Assembly: GCA_000955785.1 (NCBI GenBank)
Contig: JYOD01000055.1
Span: forward strand, 1 to 34,356
Direction: 5' to 3'
DNA length: 34,356 nt
Origin: Burkholderiaceae bacterium 16
Lineage (GTDB): Bacteria; Pseudomonadota; Gammaproteobacteria; Burkholderiales; Burkholderiaceae
The position numbers and the translations under genes were made by a program. Position 1 is the first letter of the stretch; every line of letters begins with the position of its first letter. Below the pieces are notes generated by a model that saw only the letters and a list, made by a program, of their open reading frames with translations, was not told the DNA's origin and searched no databases. Positions 1 through 7,785 of this stretch are shown one piece after another.

Positions 1-124
1 GTTTCCCGCGCGAACTGATGAAATGTAGGAATTAGACTGACGCCGCTTACGTCTTCGCCGCTCTACACTTGACTAACCTCAATGAAAGAACAAGCCGACA
101 ACACCCGGATTGTGAGATCGCTCA

Positions 125-526
125 ATGCATAACTTTCGCACGATGCTCGTGGGCGGGAACGACAACGAGCAAATTCACTTCCGGGCCTCCGGCAGGTACC
201 CAAGGTGTCGCGTACATGCTCACTATCGTGATCAAATCATCGATGTTACAGCGGCGGACTTCTTTCAAGCGCTTTGCCAAATTCGGGAATTACTCGCGCT
301 TGAAGGCTTATATCCGCAATGCTACGGGTCAAGCCTGAATGTATATGCCATGGGCAACACATCGAAAGCGCATGACGGCCTGCGAGCGTACCGTCTCAGC
401 ATGGGCCGCGACGTTACCCAGTTCGACGTCGTGGAGATCTTTGACTGCTGCGAGGCGAGTGTGCTCCCGGTTACTGTGACGGAGCAGCAAGATTACTACT
501 GGCAATGGCTGCAATCGACGGCATGA
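125..526 (+). CDS. Hypothetical protein, 133 aa
   Basis: I do not recognise a named family. The protein reads as real coding sequence: mixed, non-repetitive composition, a central part predicted to be soluble alpha/beta, and no signal peptide or membrane segment. The aromatic-rich C-terminus (YYWQW) and the stretch RAYRLSMGR look like conserved structural segments. The ATG at 125 has only a weak GAG upstream, so a start at the next Met (146) is possible. It stands alone on its strand, with an uncoded stretch after it. Function unknown; that it is expressed is an inference from composition only. Confidence 0.6.
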   Translation: MHNFRTMLVGGNDNEQIHFRASGRYPRCRVHAHYRDQIIDVTAADFFQALCQIRELLALEGLYPQCYGSSLNVYAMGNTSKAHDGLRAYRLSMGRDVTQFDVVEIFDCCEASVLPVTVTEQQDYYWQWLQSTA

Positions 527-924
527 ATGTCACTTGGCCGCCCACAAAGTTTGCGGGACATCCACTACATGTAGTAGCGGAATGGAAATAGGACTGTACC
601 CAACGGCCCTCGAATTCCAGGATTGCCATAGCTGCACCACAGATTTTCAAGACCCAATCGGCAGGCCCAGCGCAAACCGGGGAGCGGACTGGAATGATAC
701 GTTACCTTCGCCCGCCCCTGCGGTTGGCGGCATGACATGCTCAGACCCCAGCCGTAGTCTGGAAGACCTGCTCATACGAGCCCAGGTAGCGCTCGGCGTC
801 AGCGGCCTCGCACCGACAGTGTATGCCGCTGGCGGTACCGCGTCTTGCAGCCCCAGAAGCGGCAAAGATTGCGAAAAGTTGCCTACGCTTAACGGATACC
901 GATGAAGCTGTGGGAGGACCGAAG
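527..924. other. Stretch without a convincing gene
   Basis: No reading frame here has recognisable protein character. A plus-strand frame open from a TTG at 534 has cysteine- and serine-rich, low-complexity content and no family resemblance. The only local structure seen is a perfect 12-bp palindrome, ACTACATGTAGT, at 564-575, which could be an operator or chance. Confidence 0.5.
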
Positions 925-1260
925 ATGGCCGCCACTATATCGACTCGCCGGCCGGCTAAGGGCCACGCCAGTATTGGCACCAGGACCGTGCGGCGCTGGT
1001 CGCAGGATGTGACCGAGCACAGCAACGCGCTCGACCTCGAACCGCATCTCTTCGCCTCGGACAGCCCCGAAGAGATCGCCGCCTCGCTCAAGCGTTCCGC
1101 CTTGAGCAGTCGGCGCCGCAAGGACACGGCTTTCCAGTCAGCGATGTCGATGCTCAACTTCTACATCAATCGCGCCGGGCGCAGGCTGCCCAAGGAGCGC
1201 CGCGCCACGCTCGAGCAGGCCAAGGGCAAGCTGCGCGAATCGTTCGGGCGGCCACCATAA
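925..1260 (+). CDS. DUF3175 family protein
   Basis: A small basic cytosolic protein of unknown function. It carries the DUF3175 signature: WSQDVTEHSNALDLE near the N-terminus, then an AASLKRSA...SRRRK segment, then SAMSMLNFYINRAGR and a C-terminal ERRATLEQAK helix. I place the start at ATG 925 because GGGAGGA lies 7 bases upstream and the family begins about here. The frame is open further upstream to 823, but that part has no family character. The resulting 111 aa fits the usual family length of roughly 90-110. The name is secure at family level; no biochemical role is known to me. Confidence 0.85.
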   Translation: MAATISTRRPAKGHASIGTRTVRRWSQDVTEHSNALDLEPHLFASDSPEEIAASLKRSALSSRRRKDTAFQSAMSMLNFYINRAGRRLPKERRATLEQAKGKLRESFGRPP

Positions 1261-1346
1261 GCACTGGCTACGTGGCCCCGGCGCGCTTGCGCGATTGCGT
1301 TTACGAGCTAGTGCTTGTTCCCATGTCACCTTCGCGGAGCAACATC

Positions 1347-1672
1347 ATGGACACACGAAGCGAACTGCAAGCCACCGTGGACGCCCTGGTTCAAGCGGGA
1401 AAAGGCATGCTGGCCGCCGACGAGAGCGGGCCGACGATCGCCAAGCGGTTCGAGCGCATCGGTGTGGAATCGAGCGAGGAAAGCCGCCGGGCGTGGCCCA
1501 AGCTGCTCCTGTCGACACCAGGTCTTGGTGAATTCATCAGCGGCGTGATCCTGTACGAGGAAACGCTGGGCCAGCGCGCCGACGATGGCACGCCGCTGCC
1601 AGAAGTGGCTGCGCGCCCGGCATCAAGGTGGACAAGGGCAAAGTCGCGCTCGCCCGCGCTGGCGAAGCTTGA
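1347..1672 (+). pseudogene. Truncated class I fructose-bisphosphate aldolase
   Basis: The first ~90 codons match the N-terminus of class I fructose-1,6-bisphosphate aldolase: the conserved GKGMLAADES segment, then TIAKRFERIGVES and GEFISGVILYEET. At about 1610-1618, after LPEVAA, the frame is lost. The neighbouring frame continues the family sequence as PGIKVDKGKVAL and stops at TGA 1670-1672. The fragment therefore has one indel and lacks about two thirds of the ~340-residue enzyme, including the Schiff-base lysine region. An RBS-like GGAG sits before the ATG. It is almost surely a non-functional relic, joined directly to the CapA-like gene that follows 17 bases later. Confidence 0.85.
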
Positions 1673-1689
1673 CCGGACAGGGACCCGCA

Positions 1690-2856
1690 ATGGCAACGAT
1701 CAGCCTCTTCCTAAGTGGCGATGTCATGACTGGGCGCGGAGTGGATCAACTCTTCGCGACATCGAGCGCACCGACGCTGTACGAGGGATCGATCGGTTCT
1801 GCCTTGGACTACGTCAAGCTGGCTGAGCGGAAGACGGGACCGATCTCAAGGCCCGTGAACCACGCATACATCTGGGGGGACGCGCTCGACGAGCTCGCGC
1901 TGCGGCGACCGGATGTGCGCATCATCAATCTGGGCACAACGATCACGACCTCGGAAGACATGTGGCCAGGCAGGCGCGCGCATCACCGCATGCACCCAGC
2001 CAATGCGGCTTGTCTTCGCACCGCCGGGGTCGACTGCGCCGTGTTGGCCAACAATCATGTGCTCGACTGGGGCTATGCCGGGTTGAAGGACACGCTCGCT
2101 GCGCTTGGCGCGGCCGGCATCGGGACGGCTGGCGCCGGGCGCGACGCGCGTGAGGCTGCCCGGCCAGCAATCCTGCCTCTGCCGAACGCAGGACGGCTCC
2201 TGGTGTTCGCGTTCGCAATGGAGCATGCGGGTACCCCGCACCAATGGATGGCCACGAGCACCCGCGCTGGCGTGAATCTGCTGTCGGACTTTTCGGGGGC
2301 GAGCGTCGACCGGATTGCCAGACAAATCGCTAAGTTCAAGCGGGCCGGCGACCTGGTGGTAGCCTCGCTTCACTGGGGAGCTGAATGGGGGTACGATCTC
2401 GACCCGGAGCAACAAACCTTCGCCCACCAATTAATCGACAAAGCGGGCGTCGACGTAATTCATGGGCACGCTTCGCATCACGCCAAGGGAATTGAATTAC
2501 ATGCAGGCAAAGCCATTCTGTACGGCTGCGGCGATTTCGTGAACGATTACGAGGGCATCGGCGGCCAAGAAGCATTTGGCGCCCATCTCGCATTGATGTA
2601 TTTCCTGAAGCTCGATACGGCACACGGAAGACTCACTGACCTGCTGCTGGTTCCGCTGCGGCGTCGACATTTCCAACTGCGCCATGCCCATGAGATCGAT
2701 TGCTGTTGGCTTACCGAGGTTCTCAATCGCGAGGACTTGCGGTTCGGGACATGCCTCACACGCTTGAATCGGGATGGGTTTCGCGTCCTCACTCATAAAC
2801 CTGCCCTGACGGGTCAGGTTGGTCTTCCTGATGCCACTCAGCGGGGGGAGCGTTGA
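1690..2856 (+). CDS. CapA family protein (poly-gamma-glutamate capsule synthesis-like)
   Basis: The protein belongs to the CapA/PGA_cap group of the calcineurin-like metallophosphoesterase fold. Visible motifs from the chosen ATG (388 aa) are FLSGDVMTGRG (residues 7-17), VLANNHVLDWG (118-128), LHWGAEWGY (227-235) and VIHGHASHHAKGIE (257-269). The usual NLE motif reads NLG here (Gly82). No signal peptide is visible, unlike capsule-type CapA, so it is probably cytosolic. The frame is open upstream to 1585, but that part is the aldolase relic. In Burkholderiales such CapA-like genes occur outside capsule loci and their reaction is unknown. The fold assignment is firm; a role in capsule synthesis is not supported. 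Confidence 0.85.
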   Translation: MATISLFLSGDVMTGRGVDQLFATSSAPTLYEGSIGSALDYVKLAERKTGPISRPVNHAYIWGDALDELALRRPDVRIINLGTTITTSEDMWPGRRAHHRMHPANAACLRTAGVDCAVLANNHVLDWGYAGLKDTLAALGAAGIGTAGAGRDAREAARPAILPLPNAGRLLVFAFAMEHAGTPHQWMATSTRAGVNLLSDFSGASVDRIARQIAKFKRAGDLVVASLHWGAEWGYDLDPEQQTFAHQLIDKAGVDVIHGHASHHAKGIELHAGKAILYGCGDFVNDYEGIGGQEAFGAHLALMYFLKLDTAHGRLTDLLLVPLRRRHFQLRHAHEIDCCWLTEVLNREDLRFGTCLTRLNRDGFRVLTHKPALTGQVGLPDATQRGER

Positions 2857-3229
2857 AGACCTTGGGGTTCGGCTTCAGCCATTTGCCATAACTGGACGAG
2901 GAACTCTGCCACCTCAGCGGGTAGCTCCTCCATACGCCGCCTGAAGGCTTTGAGTCTGTCGCTTAGGTAGCTGTTGATGACAGCGCATCGAACCTGGGCC
3001 AGTAGGTGGCTCATCAAGCAAGTCAGCCACGACAAATAGGGCGCGCTGACCGGCGTGCCGCGGATAGTCTTCTAGGCGCGTAGTGCCCAGGACAATCTCG
3101 TGCGGGTTGCCCGGTAAAAATCGGCGCCCCGTGTCCAAAGCGTTGCACCTGGGGCTGGCATCTTGAGCAGCCACTCCACCAACAAGTCGTGTTGCTTGCC
3201 GTCTGCTGGTGGTACCCGCAGCGCTTGCG
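2857..3229. other. Unassigned stretch between convergent genes
   Basis: This stretch lies between the 3' ends of the capA-like gene and iolA. Minus-strand frames give segments with some protein character (for example around 2838-3035 and, in another frame, 3060-3230), but each is short and interrupted and none matches a family I know. It may be the remains of a mobile-element gene. No clear terminator hairpin was found. Confidence 0.4.
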
Positions 3230-4741
3230 TTACTTAGCCGTCGGCATCGAAAAATCGGCCCCCTTGGGCGTACTATCGGTCCAGCGCTGCATGACGGACT
3301 TCTGCCGGGTGTAGAAGCGCACGCCCTCCTCGCCATAGGCGTGCATATCGCCAAACAGCGAGCGCTTCCAGCCGCCAAAACCGTGCCATGCCATGGGCAC
3401 CGGGATCGGCACATTGATGCCGACCATGCCGACTTCGATGCGCCGGGCGAACTCGCGCGCCACGCCGCCGTCGCGCGTGAAGCAAGAGACGCCATTGCCG
3501 AAGTCATGTGCGTTGATCAGCGCGACCGCCTCGCTGAAATCCTTCACCCGCACACAGCCCAGCACGGGTCCGAAGATTTCCTCCTTGTAGATGCGCATGG
3601 CGGGCGTAACGTTGTCGAACAGCGTGCCACCAGTGAAGAAGCCCGCCTCATGGCCGAGTACCTTCAGGCCGCGGCCATCCACCACCAGACTGGCGCCCTC
3701 CTCCACGCCCAACGCGACATAACCCTCGATGCGCTCCAGCGCCTGGCGTGTGACGATGGGGCCCATCTCGGCGTCGGCTTCCATGCCGTTCTTCACCACC
3801 AGCGCACGGGCGCGCTCGGCGAGCCTCGGCACGACCTGGTCAGCCACGTCGCCGACCAACACCGCTACCGAGATCGCCATGCAACGCTCGCCGGCTGAGC
3901 CATAAGCGGCGCCGACCAGTGCGTCCACCGCCTGGTCGACATCGGCGTCGGGCATCACCACCAGGTGGTTCTTGGCCCCGCCCAGCGCCTGCACGCGCTT
4001 GCCGGCGCGCGCACCGCGCTCGTAGATGGACTGGGCAATGGGGGTGGAGCCGACAAAGCTCAGCGCCCTGACGTCCGGATGCTCGATCAGCCTGTCCACG
4101 GCGCCCTTGTCGCCCTGCACGACATTGAAGACGCCGTTGGGCAACCCGGCTTCCCGCAATAGCTCGGCCATGAACAGCGAGGCCGACGGATCGCGCTCGC
4201 TTGGCTTGAGCACGAAGCAGTTGCCGGTAGCGATGGCGACCGGGAACATCCAGCACGGCACCATCACCGGGAAGTTGAACGGCGTGATGCCGGCCACCAC
4301 GCCCAGCGCCTGGCGCAGCGTCCAGTTGTCCATGCCGGTGGAAACCTGGTCGGTGTAGTCGCCCTTCAGCAGTTGCGGCACGCCGCAGGCAAATTCAATG
4401 ATGTCGATGCCGCGCGCGACCTCGCCCTGCGCGTCGCTGAACACCTTGCCATGCTCCGCGGTGATGATGGCGGCGAGTTCATCGCGATGCCGATTCATCA
4501 GTTCCAGGAACTTTAGCAGGAGGCGGGCGCGCCGGATTGGCGGCGTGTTCGACCATGCCGGAAACGCGGCAAGCGCGCTGGCGACGGCGGCGTTCACGTC
4601 TGCTTCGCCGGCCAGCCTCACCTGGCGGGCGACCGCGCCGGTGGCGGGGTTGAATACGGGCTGGGTGCGGGTAGTATCGCCGGCAGTGCGTTCGCCGTGG
4701 ATGAAGTGGCCGACATCGGCGGAATCGTTGAAGTGTTGCAT
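3230..4741 (-). CDS. iolA: CoA-acylating (methyl)malonate-semialdehyde dehydrogenase
   Basis: This enzyme oxidises malonate semialdehyde or methylmalonate semialdehyde with NAD+ and CoA to acetyl-CoA or propionyl-CoA. It is the last step of myo-inositol breakdown and also part of valine degradation. The 503-aa protein has the aldehyde dehydrogenase fold, with GITPFNFPVM (151-160), KPSERDPSA (179-187), the FVGSTP nucleotide-binding turn and the catalytic Cys287 in GSAGERCMA. The ALGGAKNH segment replaces the ELGGK of ordinary ALDHs, as is typical of the CoA-dependent MmsA/IolA group. The start is placed at the second Met (4741), since the family begins about here. It is the distal gene of the minus-strand iolC-iolB-tctC-tctC-iolA run, which favours the iolA name over mmsA. 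Confidence 0.92.
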   Translation of the reverse strand: MQHFNDSADVGHFIHGERTAGDTTRTQPVFNPATGAVARQVRLAGEADVNAAVASALAAFPAWSNTPPIRRARLLLKFLELMNRHRDELAAIITAEHGKVFSDAQGEVARGIDIIEFACGVPQLLKGDYTDQVSTGMDNWTLRQALGVVAGITPFNFPVMVPCWMFPVAIATGNCFVLKPSERDPSASLFMAELLREAGLPNGVFNVVQGDKGAVDRLIEHPDVRALSFVGSTPIAQSIYERGARAGKRVQALGGAKNHLVVMPDADVDQAVDALVGAAYGSAGERCMAISVAVLVGDVADQVVPRLAERARALVVKNGMEADAEMGPIVTRQALERIEGYVALGVEEGASLVVDGRGLKVLGHEAGFFTGGTLFDNVTPAMRIYKEEIFGPVLGCVRVKDFSEAVALINAHDFGNGVSCFTRDGGVAREFARRIEVGMVGINVPIPVPMAWHGFGGWKRSLFGDMHAYGEEGVRFYTRQKSVMQRWTDSTPKGADFSMPTAK

Positions 4742-4770
4742 GGCGTGAATGGGGTTCGGGTAAGGCAAAA

Positions 4771-4799
4771 GGGGAGCGCCACGGCGCTTTACGCCGTGG
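4771..4799 (-). terminator. Hairpin with a short T tail between tctC and iolA
   Basis: An 8-bp perfect GC-rich stem, CCACGGCG / CGCCGTGG with a 5-base loop, spans 4779-4799. Read on the minus strand it is followed within about 8 bases by CCCCTTTT. It lies between the stop of the upstream tctC gene and the start of iolA. It could be a weak intrinsic terminator or attenuator that lowers iolA expression relative to the genes before it. Confidence 0.45.
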
Positions 4800-4838
4800 G
4801 CGATGGCGGCTGACCGAAGCAGCCTCGGATCCTGGCAG

Positions 4839-5819
4839 TCAGGTTTTGATGTCGAGCTTGGTGATCAGCTGCTTGAAGGTGGCGTTGTCGCGCGCGATCA
4901 CGCGTTTGAAAGCGGCTTCGTCGAGATAGCCTTCGCCCATGTTCTGCTTGGCCATGGTTTCGCGCAAAGCAGGCTCCTGCATGGTCTTCTCGATGGCGGC
5001 GCGCAGCACGGCCACCACCTCCGGCGGCGTGCCCTTGGGCGCCGCTATGCCGCGCCAGCCGTTGATGACCAGGTCCACGTTGCGCTCCTTGAGCGTGGGC
5101 ACCTTCTCCCAGCCCGCCTTGATGCGCTGCTCCGACATCACTGCGAGCGGGCGGATCTTGCCGGCCGCGACATAGGTGGCCACCTCCACCGGCGTGACCG
5201 CCACGGCCTCGATATGGCCGCCCAGCAAGTCCAGCACCGCCGGATTGGCGCCGCGGAACGGCACGTGGTTGAGCTGGATCCTGGCCTTGTCCTCCAGGGC
5301 GGCCGCCGACAGGTGGCCGAGGGAGCCGGGCCCGGCGTTGCCCACGCGGAGCATGCCGGGCTGCTTGCGAGCGGCAGCCAGGAATTCTTCGATCGTCTGG
5401 TACGGCGAATCGGCGCGCACGGCAATGGTGGCGGGGTCGGCATTCAGGCGAGCCAGCGGGATCATGTCGTCCGCGGTGAACTTGGCCAGCCCCATATGCG
5501 GAATCATCATCAGCTCGACCGTGATGATGGCGAGCCGGTAGCCGTCCGGCTTGGCGCTGACCAGGTCGGCCCAACCCACCGCGCCGCTGGCGCCGGATTT
5601 GTTCAGGACCACGAAGCTCTGCGGCAAATGCTTGCGCGCCGCCTCGGCAAAGGCACGCGCCAGCACGTCGGTGCCACCGCCCGCGGCAAACGGCACGATC
5701 AGTTCGATCGGATGGGTGGGATACGCCCCGCCCTGGGCAAAGACCGGGCAAGCCGCCACGGCGGACACGGCTGCCATGGCGCGCAGCACGGCGCGGCGTT
5801 GAAGTAGCGATGAGGTCAT
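4839..5819 (-). CDS. Bug/TctC-family tripartite tricarboxylate transporter substrate-binding protein
   Basis: A periplasmic extracytoplasmic receptor of the TctC/Bug family, 326 aa, the usual length. The N-terminus has a Sec or Tat-like signal (RRAVLRAMAAVSAVAACPVFAQ), followed at once by the family opening YPTHPIELIVPFAAGGGTDVLARAFA, which forms the carboxylate-binding loop. Later family landmarks are NKSGASGAVG, HVPFRGANPAVLDLLGG and GWRGIAAPKGTP. Such receptors bind mono- to tricarboxylates, amino acids, nicotinate and similar ligands, and many are orphans. No TctA or TctB membrane gene is in the window. It lies in the iol-type operon between a second tctC and iolA, so a ligand linked to that pathway is possible but unproven. 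Confidence 0.92.
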   Translation of the reverse strand: MTSSLLQRRAVLRAMAAVSAVAACPVFAQGGAYPTHPIELIVPFAAGGGTDVLARAFAEAARKHLPQSFVVLNKSGASGAVGWADLVSAKPDGYRLAIITVELMMIPHMGLAKFTADDMIPLARLNADPATIAVRADSPYQTIEEFLAAARKQPGMLRVGNAGPGSLGHLSAAALEDKARIQLNHVPFRGANPAVLDLLGGHIEAVAVTPVEVATYVAAGKIRPLAVMSEQRIKAGWEKVPTLKERNVDLVINGWRGIAAPKGTPPEVVAVLRAAIEKTMQEPALRETMAKQNMGEGYLDEAAFKRVIARDNATFKQLITKLDIKT

Positions 5820-5879
5820 GATGCGGCGTCTCTACGATGAACTTTGCTGGGAATGATTCGGGTGGGTTTTGCGCGGCGC

Positions 5880-6854
5880 TTAATCCAGCCGGATGCCGGC
5901 CGCCTTGATCACGCCCGACCACAACTTCTGCTCGCTGCGCGTGAATTGGTTGAATTCCTGAGGGGACATCGGCATCGGTTGGATGCCGAGCTCCTCCAGC
6001 TTGGCGCGGGTCTCCGGATGCTGCAGCGCAGCGACCAGCTCCTTGTTCAGGCGCGTCACCACCGGCGCGGGCAGCCGCGCCGGGCCGACGAAACCTTGCC
6101 AGGCGTAGGCCTCGAAGCCGGGCAGGCCCGCTTCGGCCATGGTCGGCACATCGGGCAGGATGGCCAGCCGCTGCGGCGTAGCCACAGCCAGCACGCGAAT
6201 CTTGCCGCTGCGGATCAAGGACAGGCTTGGCGGCAGGTCAACGAACATCGACTGTACCTGCCCTGCCATCAGGTCCTGCAGCGCGGGCGACGAACCCTTA
6301 TAGGGGACGTGCAGGATATCGGTCTTGGTGCGCTGCTTGAACAGTTCCAACGCGACATGCAGTGGCGAGCCCGGCCCCGACGATGCCGAGGAAACCTTGC
6401 CGGGTGTCTTGCGCGCCAGCGCCAGGAATTCCTTCAGATCGCGCGCCGGGAAAGCCGGATGCACGGCCAGCACCAGCGGCATACGCCCCAGCCCGCCGAT
6501 AAAGGTGAAGTCCTTGTCGGCGTCGTAGCTCAGGGAGGCGTACATGGCCGGGTTGAAGGCCAGCGTGCCCGAATCCGCGGTGCCGATGGTGTAGCCGTCA
6601 GGTGCGGCGCGCGCGATAGCGGTGGCGCCGATGATGCTGGCGGCGCCGGGGCGGTTTTCCACCACCACGGGCTGGCCCAGGTCCTGCCCCATCTTCACGG
6701 CCAGGCCGCGCGCGATCACGTCCGTGGTGCCGCCGGGCGCGTAGGGCACGATCCATTTGACCGGCTGGGTGGGGTAGGCCTGCGCGTGCGCGCCGCTGGC
6801 GCAGCCAAGCGCTAGCACGGCGCTCGTCAAGATACGGGCGAGTTTGCTCTTCAT
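5880..6854 (-). CDS. Bug/TctC-family substrate-binding protein (second copy)
   Basis: A second periplasmic TctC/Bug receptor, 324 aa. It begins with a clear signal peptide (MKSKLARILTSAVLALG, ending near AHAQA). The mature part opens YPTQPVKWIVPYAPGGTTDVIARG and continues with ENRPGAASIIGA, HVPYKGSSPALQDLMAGQ and AWQGFVGPARLP. A GGAGAC Shine-Dalgarno lies 6 bases before the ATG. It is only distantly similar to the neighbouring copy at 4839-5819, so the pair is not a recent tandem duplication. It follows iolB by about 80 bases on the same strand and is probably cotranscribed. The ligand is unknown; no membrane partner is encoded nearby. Confidence 0.92.
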   Translation of the reverse strand: MKSKLARILTSAVLALGCASGAHAQAYPTQPVKWIVPYAPGGTTDVIARGLAVKMGQDLGQPVVVENRPGAASIIGATAIARAAPDGYTIGTADSGTLAFNPAMYASLSYDADKDFTFIGGLGRMPLVLAVHPAFPARDLKEFLALARKTPGKVSSASSGPGSPLHVALELFKQRTKTDILHVPYKGSSPALQDLMAGQVQSMFVDLPPSLSLIRSGKIRVLAVATPQRLAILPDVPTMAEAGLPGFEAYAWQGFVGPARLPAPVVTRLNKELVAALQHPETRAKLEELGIQPMPMSPQEFNQFTRSEQKLWSGVIKAAGIRLD

Positions 6855-6933
6855 TTCGATGTCTCCAGTTGTGCCGGGAACTACGATGTTCCCTTGTCTT
6901 TTCGAAATCCGTTCGCGGGCGGGCGGCAGGCGT

Positions 6934-7785
6934 TCAGCGCGGCGCGAGCATCCACTCGTGGGCGGGATCGTTCTTGAACGCCCAGCGCCGCTCGGGGCCT
7001 GCCATGGTGTTGAGGTAATACAGGTCGTAGCCGTAAGGCACGGCGCAAGGGTGGTAGCCGCGCGGCACCATCACGGTGTCACGATGCTCCACGGCCATCG
7101 CCTCGTCGAGGCTGCGGTCATCGGTGTACACGCGCTGAAAGGCAAACCCCTGCGGCGGCTTGAGCTGGTGGTAGTAGGTTTCTTCCAGTGCCGTCTCGCC
7201 CGTGTCCGCGCTGTCGTGCTTATGCGGCGGATAGCTGGACGAATGGCCGGAAGGCGTAATCACCTCCACCACCAGCAGCCCCTCGGCCGGCTCACTCTCC
7301 GGCAGGATGTCGCAGACGTAGCGTGTATTGGCGCCCTCCCCCCGCACGCTGCGCCGCATCTGGCCTGGCTCGATTACGCGCGCCGGCAAGCGGCCCTGCG
7401 CCGGCGCGGTGCTGAGCGCCACCTCCGCCCCGGTGCGCGCATCGATACGCACGTCGCGGCCCGGCGGCACGTAGACCGCATAGGGAGACTGATCCTCGAA
7501 CACCGACTGGCGGCTGCCCAGCGCGGAATAGCGCTGGTTGCCGAGCAGCACGTCGACCTGGCCGGACAGCACCGTGATGCACAATTCGCGCGCGCCGGTG
7601 GCAAACGCCTCGGCGTCGCCCGCGTCCAGCCGCAGCGCCGTGAAGCCCACGTGCCGCCAGCCTGCCGACCGGGGCGTAATGTCCGCGATTACGCGGCCGG
7701 GTTGCGCCTTGACGAGCAGGCGGCGGCCCGCTTGCGCCAGGTTCGCCCCGTTGGCGCCATTCGGGAACACTTCGGCGTAGCTCAT
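6934..7785 (-). CDS. iolB: 5-deoxy-glucuronate isomerase
   Basis: IolB converts 5-deoxy-D-glucuronate to 5-dehydro-2-deoxy-D-gluconate in myo-inositol catabolism, in the cytosol. The 283-aa protein is full length and shows the bicupin pattern. Likely metal ligands are His188 and His190 in SYPPHKHD, with the following ALEETYYHQ (Glu201/202, His206). The stretch VPRGYHPCAVPYGYDLYYLN is the diagnostic C-terminal IolB segment. Its ATG overlaps the stop of iolC in an ATGA (7782-7785), so the two are translationally coupled. iolE, iolD and iolG, which make and dehydrate the earlier intermediates, are not present in this window. Confidence 0.95.
   Translation of the reverse strand: MSYAEVFPNGANGANLAQAGRRLLVKAQPGRVIADITPRSAGWRHVGFTALRLDAGDAEAFATGARELCITVLSGQVDVLLGNQRYSALGSRQSVFEDQSPYAVYVPPGRDVRIDARTGAEVALSTAPAQGRLPARVIEPGQMRRSVRGEGANTRYVCDILPESEPAEGLLVVEVITPSGHSSSYPPHKHDSADTGETALEETYYHQLKPPQGFAFQRVYTDDRSLDEAMAVEHRDTVMVPRGYHPCAVPYGYDLYYLNTMAGPERRWAFKNDPAHEWMLAPR

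Noticed and set aside
534..905. Plus-strand frame of 123 codons starting with TTG
   Set aside because: No RBS, no family resemblance and low-complexity Cys/Ser/Gly content. It also overlaps other equally long frames.
2838..3230. Minus-strand frames between the capA-like gene and iolA
   Set aside because: Some segments look protein-like, but they lie in different frames and none resembles a known family, so no gene is called.
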